A stretch of 64,000 nucleotides of DNA, from positions 4,880,001 through 4,944,000 of the forward strand of contig NZ_SNWR01000001.1 in NCBI RefSeq assembly GCF_004362215.1. The letters run 5' to 3'. This document shows positions 7,600 to 15,655 of this stretch, one piece after another (positions within the stretch are counted from its first letter, which is position 1; the number at the start of each line of letters is the position of its first letter). This stretch comes from Paractinoplanes brasiliensis. GTDB taxonomy: Bacteria; Actinomycetota; Actinomycetes; Mycobacteriales; Micromonosporaceae. The notes beneath the pieces were generated by a model. That model saw only the letters and a list, made by a program, of their open reading frames with translations, was not told where the DNA came from and did no database searches. The position numbers were made by a program, and so were the translations under genes.

Positions 7600-8630
7600 A
7601 CATCGACCTCGCGGCGCTGCGCGCCCTGGAGCGCGAGCGGGAGATCCCGTTCGAGACGATCTTGGCAGCCATCGAGACGGCGCTGCTGACGGCCTACCGC
7701 CACACCGAGGGCGCGCAGAGCCACGCCCGGGTCGAGATCGACCGCAGGACGGGCGTCGCGTCGGTGCTGGCGCAGGAGCTCGACGCCGACGGCACCGTGG
7801 TGCGTGAGTGGGACGACACCCCGCACGACTTCGGACGCATCGCCGCCATGACGGCCAAGCAGGTGATCCTGCAGCGGCTGCGCGAGGCCACCGACGAGCA
7901 GCACTTCGGTGAGTACGCGGGCCGCGACGGCGATCTGATCACCGGCATCGTGCAGGCCGACGCCGCGCGCGCCGAGAAGGGCATCGTGATCGTCGACCTC
8001 GGCAAGATCGAGGCGGTGCTCCCGCAGTCCGAGCAGGTCCCCGGCGAGTCGTACGAGCACGGGTCGCGCATCCGGGCGATCGTGGTGCACGTGGCCAAGG
8101 GCTTCCGCGGCCCCCAGGTCACCCTCTCCCGGTCGCACCCGGCCCTGGTCAAGAAGCTGTTCGCCCTCGAGGTGCCGGAGATCGCCGACGGCGTCGTCGA
8201 GATCGCCGCGATCGCACGTGAGGCAGGTCACCGCACCAAGATCGCGGTCCACTCGACGGTCCCGGGGGTCAACGCCAAGGGCGCCTGCATCGGCCCGATG
8301 GGTCAGCGGGTCCGGGCGGTGATGAGCGAGCTGCACGGCGAAAAGATCGACATCATCGACTGGTCGGAGGATCCGGCGCAGTTCGTCGGAAATGCTCTCT
8401 CACCCGCAAAAGCCCTGCGTGTCGAGGTGGTGGACGCCGCCACCCGGACGGCCCGGGTCACCGTGCCCGATTTCCAGCTGTCGCTGGCGATCGGCCGTGA
8501 GGGGCAGAACGCCCGGCTCGCCGCCCGCCTCACCGGCTGGCGGATCGACATCCGGCCGGACAACGAACCAGCCGGAGGATCCGAGCGTCATGCGCCCGCC
8601 GGCCGTGATGCGGCCGAGGCGGGAAGCTGA
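7596..8630 (+). CDS. nusA: Transcription termination/antitermination factor NusA
   Basis: A 344-aa protein with an N-terminal RNA-polymerase-binding domain, an S1 domain (ITGIVQADAARAEKGIVIVDL), and two KH domains including the signature IGPMGQRVRAVMSEL and LAIGREGQNARLAARLTGW. It lacks the C-terminal acidic repeats of E. coli NusA, as is usual in actinobacteria. The start ATG overlaps the rimP stop (ATGA), indicating translational coupling. It modulates pausing, termination and antitermination in the cytoplasm. Confidence 0.95.
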   Translation: MNIDLAALRALEREREIPFETILAAIETALLTAYRHTEGAQSHARVEIDRRTGVASVLAQELDADGTVVREWDDTPHDFGRIAAMTAKQVILQRLREATDEQHFGEYAGRDGDLITGIVQADAARAEKGIVIVDLGKIEAVLPQSEQVPGESYEHGSRIRAIVVHVAKGFRGPQVTLSRSHPALVKKLFALEVPEIADGVVEIAAIAREAGHRTKIAVHSTVPGVNAKGACIGPMGQRVRAVMSELHGEKIDIIDWSEDPAQFVGNALSPAKALRVEVVDAATRTARVTVPDFQLSLAIGREGQNARLAARLTGWRIDIRPDNEPAGGSERHAPAGRDAAEAGS

Positions 8631-8659
8631 CCGGATACGCGTCCGGGGCACACGAGGGG

Positions 8660-8665
8660 TAGACT
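8660..8665 (+). promoter_or_regulatory. -10 element (TAGACT) before ylxR
   Basis: TAGACT ends 5 nt before GTG 8671, suggesting an internal leaderless promoter for ylxR-infB in addition to read-through from nusA. Confidence 0.45.
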
Positions 8666-8670
8666 TTTAC

Positions 8671-9009
8671 GTGGTCGGTCCGACGCGAACCTGTGTCGGT
8701 TGTCGCAAACGCGCGCCGGCCACCGAGTTGATCCGGTTTGTCGTGGCAGGTTCCGGGGTTGATCTCCGGCTCCAGCCCGATCCGAACCGCCGACTGCCGG
8801 GCCGGGGAGCGCATCTGCATCCCGATCCGGCTTGCTTCGCGCTGGCGGAGCGGCGCCGAGCCTTCGGGCGGGCGTTGCGTCTCACCGGTGTTGCTGACAC
8901 CGGATTGCTGGCCGAACACATCCGGGTGGCCGTCACGTCACCTGGAACGACCGATGGCACGGCCGCCGTGGCCGAGTCACGACCCAGCAAGGTAGGACGA
9001 CCCAGATGA
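8671..9009 (+). CDS. ylxR: YlxR (DUF448) RNA-binding protein
   Basis: A 112-aa protein with the family signature TRTCVGCRKRAPATELIRFV near the N-terminus and PGRGAHLHPDPACF in the middle. It sits between nusA and infB as in most bacteria. YlxR proteins bind nucleic acid, and an RNase P partnership has been reported for some members. I chose GTG 8671 because only about 7 residues then precede the CVGC motif and a -10 hexamer lies just upstream. Confidence 0.88.
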   Translation: MVGPTRTCVGCRKRAPATELIRFVVAGSGVDLRLQPDPNRRLPGRGAHLHPDPACFALAERRRAFGRALRLTGVADTGLLAEHIRVAVTSPGTTDGTAAVAESRPSKVGRPR

Positions 9010-9101
9010 GCACACGATGAAGTCCCTGAAATGAACAGGCTTCTAGTGCACGAGTGAGGTCGTTGCGGGTGCGCTCGCACGACCTCGAAGTGAGGAGTGC
9101 A

Positions 9102-12100
9102 GTGCCAGGAAAGGCCCGCGTACACGAGCTCGCGAAGGAGCTCGGGGTCGACAGCAAGACCGTTCTCGCCAAGCTCAAAGAGATGGGCGAGTTCGTCAAG
9201 TCCGCATCAAGCACGGTCGAGGCCCCGGTGGCCCGGCGGCTGCGTGGTGCCCTCGAGGCAGGTTCCGCTCCGGCGGCCCCCGCCGCGTCGGCGCCCAGCA
9301 GCGCACCCGCGCCCGCCGCCGCCCGTCCGGCCCCGCCCAGCGCCCGGCCCCAGCCGCCGCGCAAGCCGGCCGCTCCGGCCGCGGGTGCGCCCAGCGCGCC
9401 CACGTCCCCGGCGCCGTTGCCCGGTTCCTTCGCGCGTCCCAAGCCGCCGGCCGGCCGGCCGGGCCCCACGCCCGGTCCGGTCGCCAAGCCGGCGAGCGCC
9501 CACGACATCGAGGTCGCAGCGGCCGAGGCTCGTGCCTCGGCGCTCAAGGCCGAGCAGGAGGCCGCGGTCAAGGCCGCACAGGCCGCCCGCACCCGCGACG
9601 CCGAGCGTCGCTCCCAGCAGCCCCCGGCTGACGGTGGCTCGCGTCCCCGTCCGGGCCCCGGCTCGGTTCCTCCGCGTCCGGGCTCCCCGGCCGCTCGTCC
9701 GGCGGCTCCCGGTGCTCCGGGCGGCCCGCGTCCCGGCCCCGCCGGCGGTGCTCCGCGCCCGCCGCAGCGTGGTCCCGGTAACAACCCGTTCGGTGTGTCC
9801 GGCGGCGGTGGGTCCCGGCCCACCCCGAACGCGATGCCCCGGCCCAACCAGCCCGGCATGCCGCCGCGGCCGAGCCCGGCGTCGATGCCGCCGCGGCCCA
9901 GCCCCGCGTCCATGCCCGCGCAGCGCCCGGCCGGTCCCGGCCGTGGCGGCCCCGGCGGTGGCGCCGGTCGTCCCGGTGGTCCCGGCGGCGGTCGTGGCGG
10001 TCCCGGCGGCGGTGGCGGTGGCTTCCGTGGCGGCCCCGGTGGCGGCGGCGGTGGCGGTTTCCGTCCCGGTGGCGGCGGCGGTGGCGGCGGTGGCGGCTTC
10101 CGTCCCGGCGGTGGCGGCGGTGGCGGTGGCTACCGTGGCGGTCCCGGCGGCGGTGGCGGCGGCGCTCCGGCCGGCGCCGGTGCTCCCGGTCGTCCCGGTG
10201 GTGGCGGTCGTGGCCGTGGCGGCGGCGCCGCGGGTGCCTTCGGGCGTCCGGGTGGCCGGCCGACCCGCGGTCGCAAGTCGAAGAAGCAGCGGCGTCAAGA
10301 GTTCGACAACCTGTCGGCTCCGCAGATGAGCTCGGGCGCTCCGCGTGGTCAGGGCCAGGAGATCCGGCTCTCCCGCGGCGCGTCGCTCTCCGACTTCGCT
10401 GACAAGATCAACGCGAACCCCGGTTCGCTGGTCCAGGAGATGTTCAACCTGGGCGAGATGGTCACCGCGACGCAGTCCTGCTCGGACGACACGCTCCAGC
10501 TGCTCGGTGAGCACCTGGGCTTCGACGTGCAGATCGTCAGCCCCGAGGACGAGGACCGTGAGCTGCTCGCGCAGTTCAACATCAACCTTGACGCCGAGGT
10601 GGCGGAGGACAGGCTCGTCAGCCGTTCGCCGGTCGTGACCGTCATGGGTCACGTCGACCACGGTAAGACGAAGCTGCTCGACGCGATCCGCAAGACCAAC
10701 GTGGTCGCCGGCGAGGCGGGTGGCATCACCCAGCACATCGGCGCCTACCAGGTGCACTACCCGCACAACGGCGAGGACAGGGCGGTCACCTTCCTGGACA
10801 CCCCGGGTCACGAGGCGTTCACCGCCATGCGTGCCCGCGGCGCCCAGGTGACCGACATCGTGATCCTCGTGGTCGCGGCCGACGACGGCGTCATGCCGCA
10901 GACGGTCGAGGCGTTGAACCACGCCAAGGCGGCCGAGGTGCCGATCGTGGTCGCGGTCAACAAGGTCGACAAGCCCGACGCCAACCCCGAGAAGGTGCGT
11001 CAGCAGCTGGCCGACTACGGCCTGCTGGCCGAGGAGTACGGCGGCGACACGATGTTCGTGAACGTGGCGGCCAAGCCCGGGATCGGCATCGACGAGCTGC
11101 TCGAGGCCGTCCTGCTCACCGCCGACGCGTCGCTGGAGCTCACCGCTCCGATCGACGGGCCGGCCCAGGGCGCCGTCGTCGAGTCCCACCTCGACAAGGG
11201 CCGCGGTGCGGTCGCGACGGTGCTGGTGCAGAAGGGCACGCTGCGGGCCGGCGACTCGATCGTGGCGGGCGGCGCGCACGGCCGCGTCCGCGCCATGCTC
11301 GACGAGAACGGCAACACGGTGGCCGAGGCGCTTCCGGCTCGTCCGGTGCTGGTGCTCGGTCTCACCTCGGTGCCCGGCGCGGGAGACACCTTCCTGGCCG
11401 GCGAGGACGACCGCACCGTGCGGCAGATCGCCGAGCAGCGGCAAGCCCGCCGGCGCGCGGCGAGCTTCGCCAACTCGAGCACCAAGGCCACCCTCGAGAC
11501 GCTCATGGAGCAGCTCAAGGAGGGCGAGAAGACCTCGCTCACCCTGGTCATCAAGGGCGACTCGTCCGGTTCGGTCGAGGCCCTCGAGGACGCGCTGTTC
11601 AAGATCGAGATTCCGGACGAGATCCAGCTCAAGGTCATCCACCGCGGCGTCGGTGCGATCACCGAGAGCGACGTGAACCTGGCGTCGGCTTCCTCGGAGG
11701 CCACCGCCACGATCATCGGCTTCAACGTCCGGGCCTCGAACAAGGTCAAGGAGATGGCCGACCGGGCGAACGTGGAGATCCGCTACTACAGCGTGATCTA
11801 CCAGGCCATCGAGGAGATCGAGGCCGCGCTCAAGGGTCTGCTCAAGCCGGAGTACGAAGAGGTCGAGCAGGGCACGGCGGAAATCCGCGAGGTCTTCCGC
11901 TCGTCCAAGATCGGTCTCATCGCCGGCTGTCTGGTCCGGACGGGTCTCATCCGCCGCAACGCCAAGGCTCGCATCCTGCGGGACGGCACCGTGGTGGCCG
12001 ACAACGTCACGATCAGCTCGCTGCGCCGCTTCAAGGACGACGCCACCGAGGTCCGTGAGGGCTTCGAGTGTGGTCTGACGCTGAGCGGCTTCGGCTCCCC

Positions 12101-12155
12101 GCAGGTCGGCGACGTGATCGAGACCTTCGAGATGCGCGAGAAGCCCCGCTCGTAA
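9102..12155 (+). CDS. infB: Translation initiation factor IF-2
   Basis: A 1017-aa GTPase that places initiator tRNA on the ribosome. The N-terminus has the IF2N domain (KARVHELAKELGVDSKTVLAKL). A long Ala/Pro-rich region follows, then at about residues 277-387 an extremely Gly/Arg-rich stretch made of GGGGGGFRPGG-like units. The G domain starts at residue 516 with GHVDHGKT, followed by DTPGHEAF and NKVD, then domains II-IV. The start is GTG 9102, preceded by GAGGAG at 9092-9097. A hairpin terminator follows the stop. Confidence 0.97.
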   Translation: MPGKARVHELAKELGVDSKTVLAKLKEMGEFVKSASSTVEAPVARRLRGALEAGSAPAAPAASAPSSAPAPAAARPAPPSARPQPPRKPAAPAAGAPSAPTSPAPLPGSFARPKPPAGRPGPTPGPVAKPASAHDIEVAAAEARASALKAEQEAAVKAAQAARTRDAERRSQQPPADGGSRPRPGPGSVPPRPGSPAARPAAPGAPGGPRPGPAGGAPRPPQRGPGNNPFGVSGGGGSRPTPNAMPRPNQPGMPPRPSPASMPPRPSPASMPAQRPAGPGRGGPGGGAGRPGGPGGGRGGPGGGGGGFRGGPGGGGGGGFRPGGGGGGGGGGFRPGGGGGGGGYRGGPGGGGGGAPAGAGAPGRPGGGGRGRGGGAAGAFGRPGGRPTRGRKSKKQRRQEFDNLSAPQMSSGAPRGQGQEIRLSRGASLSDFADKINANPGSLVQEMFNLGEMVTATQSCSDDTLQLLGEHLGFDVQIVSPEDEDRELLAQFNINLDAEVAEDRLVSRSPVVTVMGHVDHGKTKLLDAIRKTNVVAGEAGGITQHIGAYQVHYPHNGEDRAVTFLDTPGHEAFTAMRARGAQVTDIVILVVAADDGVMPQTVEALNHAKAAEVPIVVAVNKVDKPDANPEKVRQQLADYGLLAEEYGGDTMFVNVAAKPGIGIDELLEAVLLTADASLELTAPIDGPAQGAVVESHLDKGRGAVATVLVQKGTLRAGDSIVAGGAHGRVRAMLDENGNTVAEALPARPVLVLGLTSVPGAGDTFLAGEDDRTVRQIAEQRQARRRAASFANSSTKATLETLMEQLKEGEKTSLTLVIKGDSSGSVEALEDALFKIEIPDEIQLKVIHRGVGAITESDVNLASASSEATATIIGFNVRASNKVKEMADRANVEIRYYSVIYQAIEEIEAALKGLLKPEYEEVEQGTAEIREVFRSSKIGLIAGCLVRTGLIRRNAKARILRDGTVVADNVTISSLRRFKDDATEVREGFECGLTLSGFGSPQVGDVIETFEMREKPRS

Positions 12156-12173
12156 GGGTCAGCGGCAACCGTC

Positions 12174-12205
12174 AAGGCCCCCAGTGCTCCGGCGCTGGGG
12201 GCCTT
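12174..12205 (+). terminator. Hairpin terminator after infB
   Basis: An 11-bp perfect stem (AAGGCCCCCAG / CTGGGGGCCTT) with a 10-nt loop lies 18 nt after the infB stop. The downstream T run is weak. Confidence 0.7.
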
Positions 12206-12221
12206 GCTGTCCAATGGCGGC

Positions 12222-13244
12222 ATGTCCCGGTACGCCCTGCTGCTCGCGCCCTCCGCCAACCGCGTCTACGCCGATCAGGCCGCCCGCCTGGCGACCGCCG
12301 AACTGGCCGGTTTCGCCCCGGCGCTCTCGTCCGGCCTCGACGACGTCGACGTCATCACGCTCGGCGGCGTCGAATACCTGGCCTTCACCGGCGACCTGAC
12401 GGTTCGTGACGTCGCCTACCTGTCGAACCTGTCCGCCGCGTACGCTCTTTTCGAGCGCACCGACGACGATCACCTGCGGCCCGTGATGATGACGCCGCTG
12501 GCCCGTTACGACAGCGACCTGATCACGATCCCGAAGTACGCGGGCAAGACCAACGAGCAGTTCACCAAGCTGGTGCTCAACCTCACGATCCTGGCCTCGG
12601 CGTCGGCCGGCAAGATGCTCGACGGGAGCCTCACCGTGCTTGACCCGCTGTGCGGCCGGGGCACGACGCTCAACCAGGCGCTGATGTACGGCTACGACGG
12701 CATCGGCGTCGAGATGGACGGCAAGGACGTCGAGGCGTACAAGCTGTTCCTGCAGACCTGGCTCAAGCGCAAGCGCCTCAAACACACCGCCGATCTGGTT
12801 CCCGTACGCCGTCAGGGCCGCCGCGCCGCACGCCGGCTCGAGGTGACGATGGCCGCCAGCAAGGACGACCACAAGGCCGGGGCCGTCCAGAAACTGGTGG
12901 TGCTGCAGGCCGACACCACCCAGCTCGACGGCCTGCTGCGCGGTGGGGTCGCCGACGTGCTGGTGGCCGATTTGCCGTACGGGGTGGCGCACGGCTCCTA
13001 CGACGACGAGGGCGGCCTCTCCCGGCGTCCGCTCGACCTGCTGGAACGGGCGGTGCCGCAGTGGCTGCCGCTGCTGCGTCCCGGCGCCGCGATCGGGCTC
13101 TCGTGGAACACGAAGGTGGCCAAGCGCGAGCTGGCCGAGGACATCCTGCGGGCCAACGGCTTGGAACTGGTGCCTCAGCTGCCCCTCGTGCACCGGGTCG
13201 ACCAGGGCATCGAGAGGGATGTGCTGATCGCCCGCCGTAATTGA
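12222..13244 (+). CDS. TRM11-like SAM-dependent methyltransferase
   Basis: A 340-aa protein. The C-terminal half is a class I Rossmann methyltransferase with the SAM motif DPLCGRGTT (from Asp141) and the catalytic-type motif DLPYG (from Asp250), as in RNA/DNA amino-methyltransferases of the TRM11/RlmL type. The N-terminal ~120 residues would serve substrate recognition. I place the start at ATG 12222; an in-frame ATG at 12204 falls inside the infB terminator hairpin. Substrate is probably RNA, a choice supported only by the family and the translation neighbourhood. Confidence 0.75.
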   Translation: MSRYALLLAPSANRVYADQAARLATAELAGFAPALSSGLDDVDVITLGGVEYLAFTGDLTVRDVAYLSNLSAAYALFERTDDDHLRPVMMTPLARYDSDLITIPKYAGKTNEQFTKLVLNLTILASASAGKMLDGSLTVLDPLCGRGTTLNQALMYGYDGIGVEMDGKDVEAYKLFLQTWLKRKRLKHTADLVPVRRQGRRAARRLEVTMAASKDDHKAGAVQKLVVLQADTTQLDGLLRGGVADVLVADLPYGVAHGSYDDEGGLSRRPLDLLERAVPQWLPLLRPGAAIGLSWNTKVAKRELAEDILRANGLELVPQLPLVHRVDQGIERDVLIARRN

Positions 13245-13269
13245 GCCGCTGAATGTCGTACCCCGGCAG

Positions 13270-13275
13270 TAACCT
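13270..13275 (+). promoter_or_regulatory. -10 element (TAACCT) before ylxP
   Basis: TAACCT lies 8 nt before ATG 13284, matching the leaderless pattern seen elsewhere; an overlapping TACGCT at 13275-13280 is the alternative. Confidence 0.45.
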
Positions 13276-13283
13276 ACGCTCTG

Positions 13284-13577
13284 ATGTATACCGAGACCGC
13301 AGTGTTCGACCTGCTCCTGCCCGGCGACTCACGGTCGCTCAAGCAGAAGCGTTCCTACGTCCGCCCGATCCTCGCGATGCTGAAGAAATACGAGGTCAGT
13401 GCGGCTGAGGTGGGCTTTCACGACCTGCACGCGCGGGCCCAGCTCGGCGTGGCGGTGGTGGCCGCCGAGGCCGCTCAGGCGCGGGCCGTCATCGACACCT
13501 GCGAAAACCAGGTGGCCGGCCGGCCCGAGATCGAGTTGCTGTCGGTGAAACGCCGGCTGTACGGCGACGACGACTGA
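13284..13577 (+). CDS. ylxP: DUF503 / YlxP-like protein
   Basis: A 97-aa protein with the DUF503 pattern: LLPGDSRSLKQKRSYVRPIL near the N-terminus, then AAEVGFHDLHARAQLGVAVV and a C-terminal IELLSVKRRLYGD. The gene lies between infB and rbfA, its usual place. Function is not established; the position suggests a role in ribosome assembly or translation. It probably starts a leaderless transcript at ATG 13284. Confidence 0.85.
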   Translation: MYTETAVFDLLLPGDSRSLKQKRSYVRPILAMLKKYEVSAAEVGFHDLHARAQLGVAVVAAEAAQARAVIDTCENQVAGRPEIELLSVKRRLYGDDD

Positions 13578-13670
13578 CGGGGGCGTTCGGCCCGGCGGCC
13601 GCGTGGGTACGCTTCAGCAGTTGGGCGGGGGCGTTGCGAACCCGCGGGATCACAGTCGGAGGTGGGCGAT

Positions 13671-14135
13671 ATGTCGGACCCGGCCAAGACGCGTCGGCAT
13701 GCTGAACGCGTACGGGAACTGGTGGCATCGCTGGTACGTGAGATCAAGGATCCCCGGCTCGGCATGGTGACCATCACGGACGCGCGGATCACGGGCGACC
13801 TGCGCGACGCCACGGTCTATTACACGGTGCTCGGCGACGCCACCGAGCAGGCGGCCACCCAGGCGGCTCTGGAAAGCGCGAAGGGCATGCTGCGCACCCG
13901 CGTGGGTCACGCCCTGGGCCTGCGGCATTCGCCGAGCCTGACGTTCGTGCTCGACAACGTGCAGGACCACGCCAAGGAACTGGAAGACCTGCTGGCCGAG
14001 GCGCGGCAGCGCGACCAGGAGGTGCAGCGGCTCGCCGCCGGCAAGAAGTACGCCGGCGACCCCGACCCGTACAAGAGCGAGGAAGACGACGAGGACGACA
14101 CCGAGCGGGTGGGCGCCCGCGAGGACCAGAGTTGA
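13671..14135 (+). CDS. rbfA: 30S ribosome-binding factor RbfA
   Basis: A 154-aa cold-shock ribosome assembly factor. The core contains RVRELVASLVREIKDPRLGMVTITDARITGDL (only its key residues matter: the KDPR and T-D-A segments) and ends in an acidic tail rich in Glu/Asp. I chose ATG 13671, which has GGAGG at 13658-13662, over the GTG at 13662 that would overlap that ribosome binding site. Its stop overlaps the TTG start of nrnA. Confidence 0.92.
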   Translation: MSDPAKTRRHAERVRELVASLVREIKDPRLGMVTITDARITGDLRDATVYYTVLGDATEQAATQAALESAKGMLRTRVGHALGLRHSPSLTFVLDNVQDHAKELEDLLAEARQRDQEVQRLAAGKKYAGDPDPYKSEEDDEDDTERVGAREDQS

Positions 14136-15190
14136 CCTCCTCTCCCGTCGTGCGGCCCGGTGTCGAGCCGGGCCGCGCTGTTCCTGGCTCCGTGATCCCC
14201 GAGACCGCCTGGGACGCGGCCGTGGCGGCGATCCGGGCCCAGCCGCTCGACGCCGAGGTGCAGCTGATCTGCCACGTGAATCCCGACGGCGACGCGCTCG
14301 GCAGCATGCTCGGCTTCGCGCTGGGCCTGCGCCGGCTGGGCTTCACCGGGTTGCGGGCCACCTTCCCGGGAGAGTTCGACGTGCCGGAGCCGTATCGCTC
14401 GCTGCCCGGAGCCGAGCTCCTGGTGGCGGAACCTCAGGCGTACGCGGAACCGGGGTTGATCTTGATTTTTGACGTGGCCTCCGAGTCGCGTCTGGGTGCC
14501 CTGGCCGGGCTGCTCGACACCCCCGCTCCCGCGATCGTGCTCGACCATCACGCCTCCAACACCGGCCTCGGCGACGTCAGCCTGGTCGATCCCGATGCGG
14601 TCGCGACCTCGGTGGTGGCCGACGCGCTGCTGCTCCGGCTGGGGGTCGAGCTCGACGCCGAGATCGCCGAGTGCCTGTACGTGGCGCTGGCCACCGACAC
14701 CGGCTCGTTCAAGTTCGTGCGCAGCCCGTCCGTGCACGAACTGGCGGCCCGGTTGATCGCCACCGGCATCAGCCCCGGCGACATCGCCCGCCGCATCTTC
14801 GACACCCGCCCGTTCGGGGCCATGAAGCTGACCGGCGAGGTGCTGGGCCGCGCGGTCCTCGACCCGGCGGCGGCCGGCGGTCGTGGCCTGGTGTGGACCT
14901 ATGCGACGACGGCCGACCTCGAACGCCACCACCAGCGGCCCTACGTGCTGGAGTCGCTGATCGACCCGGTGCGCGGGGTGGCCGAGGCCGACGTGGCCGT
15001 GGTGGTCAAGGAGCTGACGGCCGGCGAGTGGTCGGTGTCGCTGCGCTCCAAGGGTGGCGTGGACGTCAGCGCGGTCGCGGTGGCACTGGGCGGGGGCGGT
15101 CATCGTCTGGCGGCCGGTTTCACCGCGTACGGCACTCCCGAGGCCGTCATCGGTCAGATCGTCCCGCTTCTGGAGGACAACCTCTCCTGA
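14132..15190 (+). CDS. nrnA: DHH/DHHA1 phosphoesterase (NrnA-like oligoribonuclease / pAp phosphatase)
   Basis: A 352-aa protein with metal-site motifs CHVNPDGDALGS, the DHH triad at D138-H140 (IVLDHHASN), and the C-terminal DHHA1 motif GGGGHRLAAGF. NrnA proteins degrade nanoRNA and dephosphorylate 3'-phosphoadenosine-5'-phosphate. The TTG at 14132 overlaps the rbfA stop (TTGA); a GTG at 14150 is an alternative start. Followed by a strong terminator, so it probably ends the transcription unit. Confidence 0.88.
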   Translation: MTSSPVVRPGVEPGRAVPGSVIPETAWDAAVAAIRAQPLDAEVQLICHVNPDGDALGSMLGFALGLRRLGFTGLRATFPGEFDVPEPYRSLPGAELLVAEPQAYAEPGLILIFDVASESRLGALAGLLDTPAPAIVLDHHASNTGLGDVSLVDPDAVATSVVADALLLRLGVELDAEIAECLYVALATDTGSFKFVRSPSVHELAARLIATGISPGDIARRIFDTRPFGAMKLTGEVLGRAVLDPAAAGGRGLVWTYATTADLERHHQRPYVLESLIDPVRGVAEADVAVVVKELTAGEWSVSLRSKGGVDVSAVAVALGGGGHRLAAGFTAYGTPEAVIGQIVPLLEDNLS

Positions 15191-15204
15191 CTTTCGGTGT
15201 CTTC

Positions 15205-15236
15205 GGCGCGTCCCACCTCGGTGGGGCGCGCCTTTT
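15205..15236 (+). terminator. Strong Rho-independent terminator after nrnA
   Basis: A 12-bp stem (GGCGCGTCCCAC / GTGGGGCGCGCC, one G-T pair) with a CTCG tetraloop is followed directly by TTTT. It closes the translation-factor operon. Confidence 0.9.
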
Positions 15237-15514
15237 CACGTTGTCGGGTAGCAGACCGCTTCCCGGTTGGTGGGATCCGCGCCTCACCGACCGGAACTGA
15301 ACGATAGTTTGGTACCTGAACGGTGATTTGGTTTTGCGCGGCCGTGACCACCGCCCGCCGTGGAACCTCGAGCCACCCGGGTTCACCCACCCGGGTCGCG
15401 TCACCCAGCGCCAAGCGCCCGGCGATCCCGGGCCGGCCCCGATGTGACGCCCGCTCGACCGATCCCAGACGGCGCGCTGTGCCGCGCCTCACCCACCGTG
15501 GAAGGACCACGATC
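15237..15514 (+). other. 278-bp upstream region of the 29-aa gene
   Basis: It follows a terminator, so the next gene needs its own promoter here. TAGTTT lies at 15305-15310 and TACCTG at 15312-15317, leaving a leader of roughly 190 nt if either is used. The leader contains ACCCGGGT twice, separated by TCACCC; each is a palindrome. No coding sense was seen in it. Confidence 0.4.
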
Positions 15515-15604
15515 ATGGCTGCCAAGCCGAAGCCTCAGAGCACCGACGAAGCCCGCGAGCAGGCGCGACGCGCGCTGCAGACCTCGATGGACACCCGTCA
15601 GTAA
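15515..15604 (+). CDS. 29-aa conserved-looking small protein
   Basis: The ORF begins MAAKPKPQSTDEAREQ and ends LQTSMDTRQ with TAA. GGAAGGA lies about 9 nt before the ATG. The peptide is charged, has an amphipathic helix-like centre (DEAREQARRALQTS) and no signal or membrane segment. It stands alone between a terminator and the MATE gene with a long leader, so it may be a monocistronic small protein. The function is unknown. Confidence 0.5.
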   Translation: MAAKPKPQSTDEAREQARRALQTSMDTRQ

Positions 15605-15655
15605 GCCCCAATCCGCATTGCAGTCCTTACGGCTGGGCGGGCATCATGAGTAACC

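Noticed and set aside
9207..11642. 811-aa reverse-strand open frame across infB
   Set aside because: Antisense shadow of a clear IF-2 gene in GC-rich DNA; its composition follows the third codon positions of infB.
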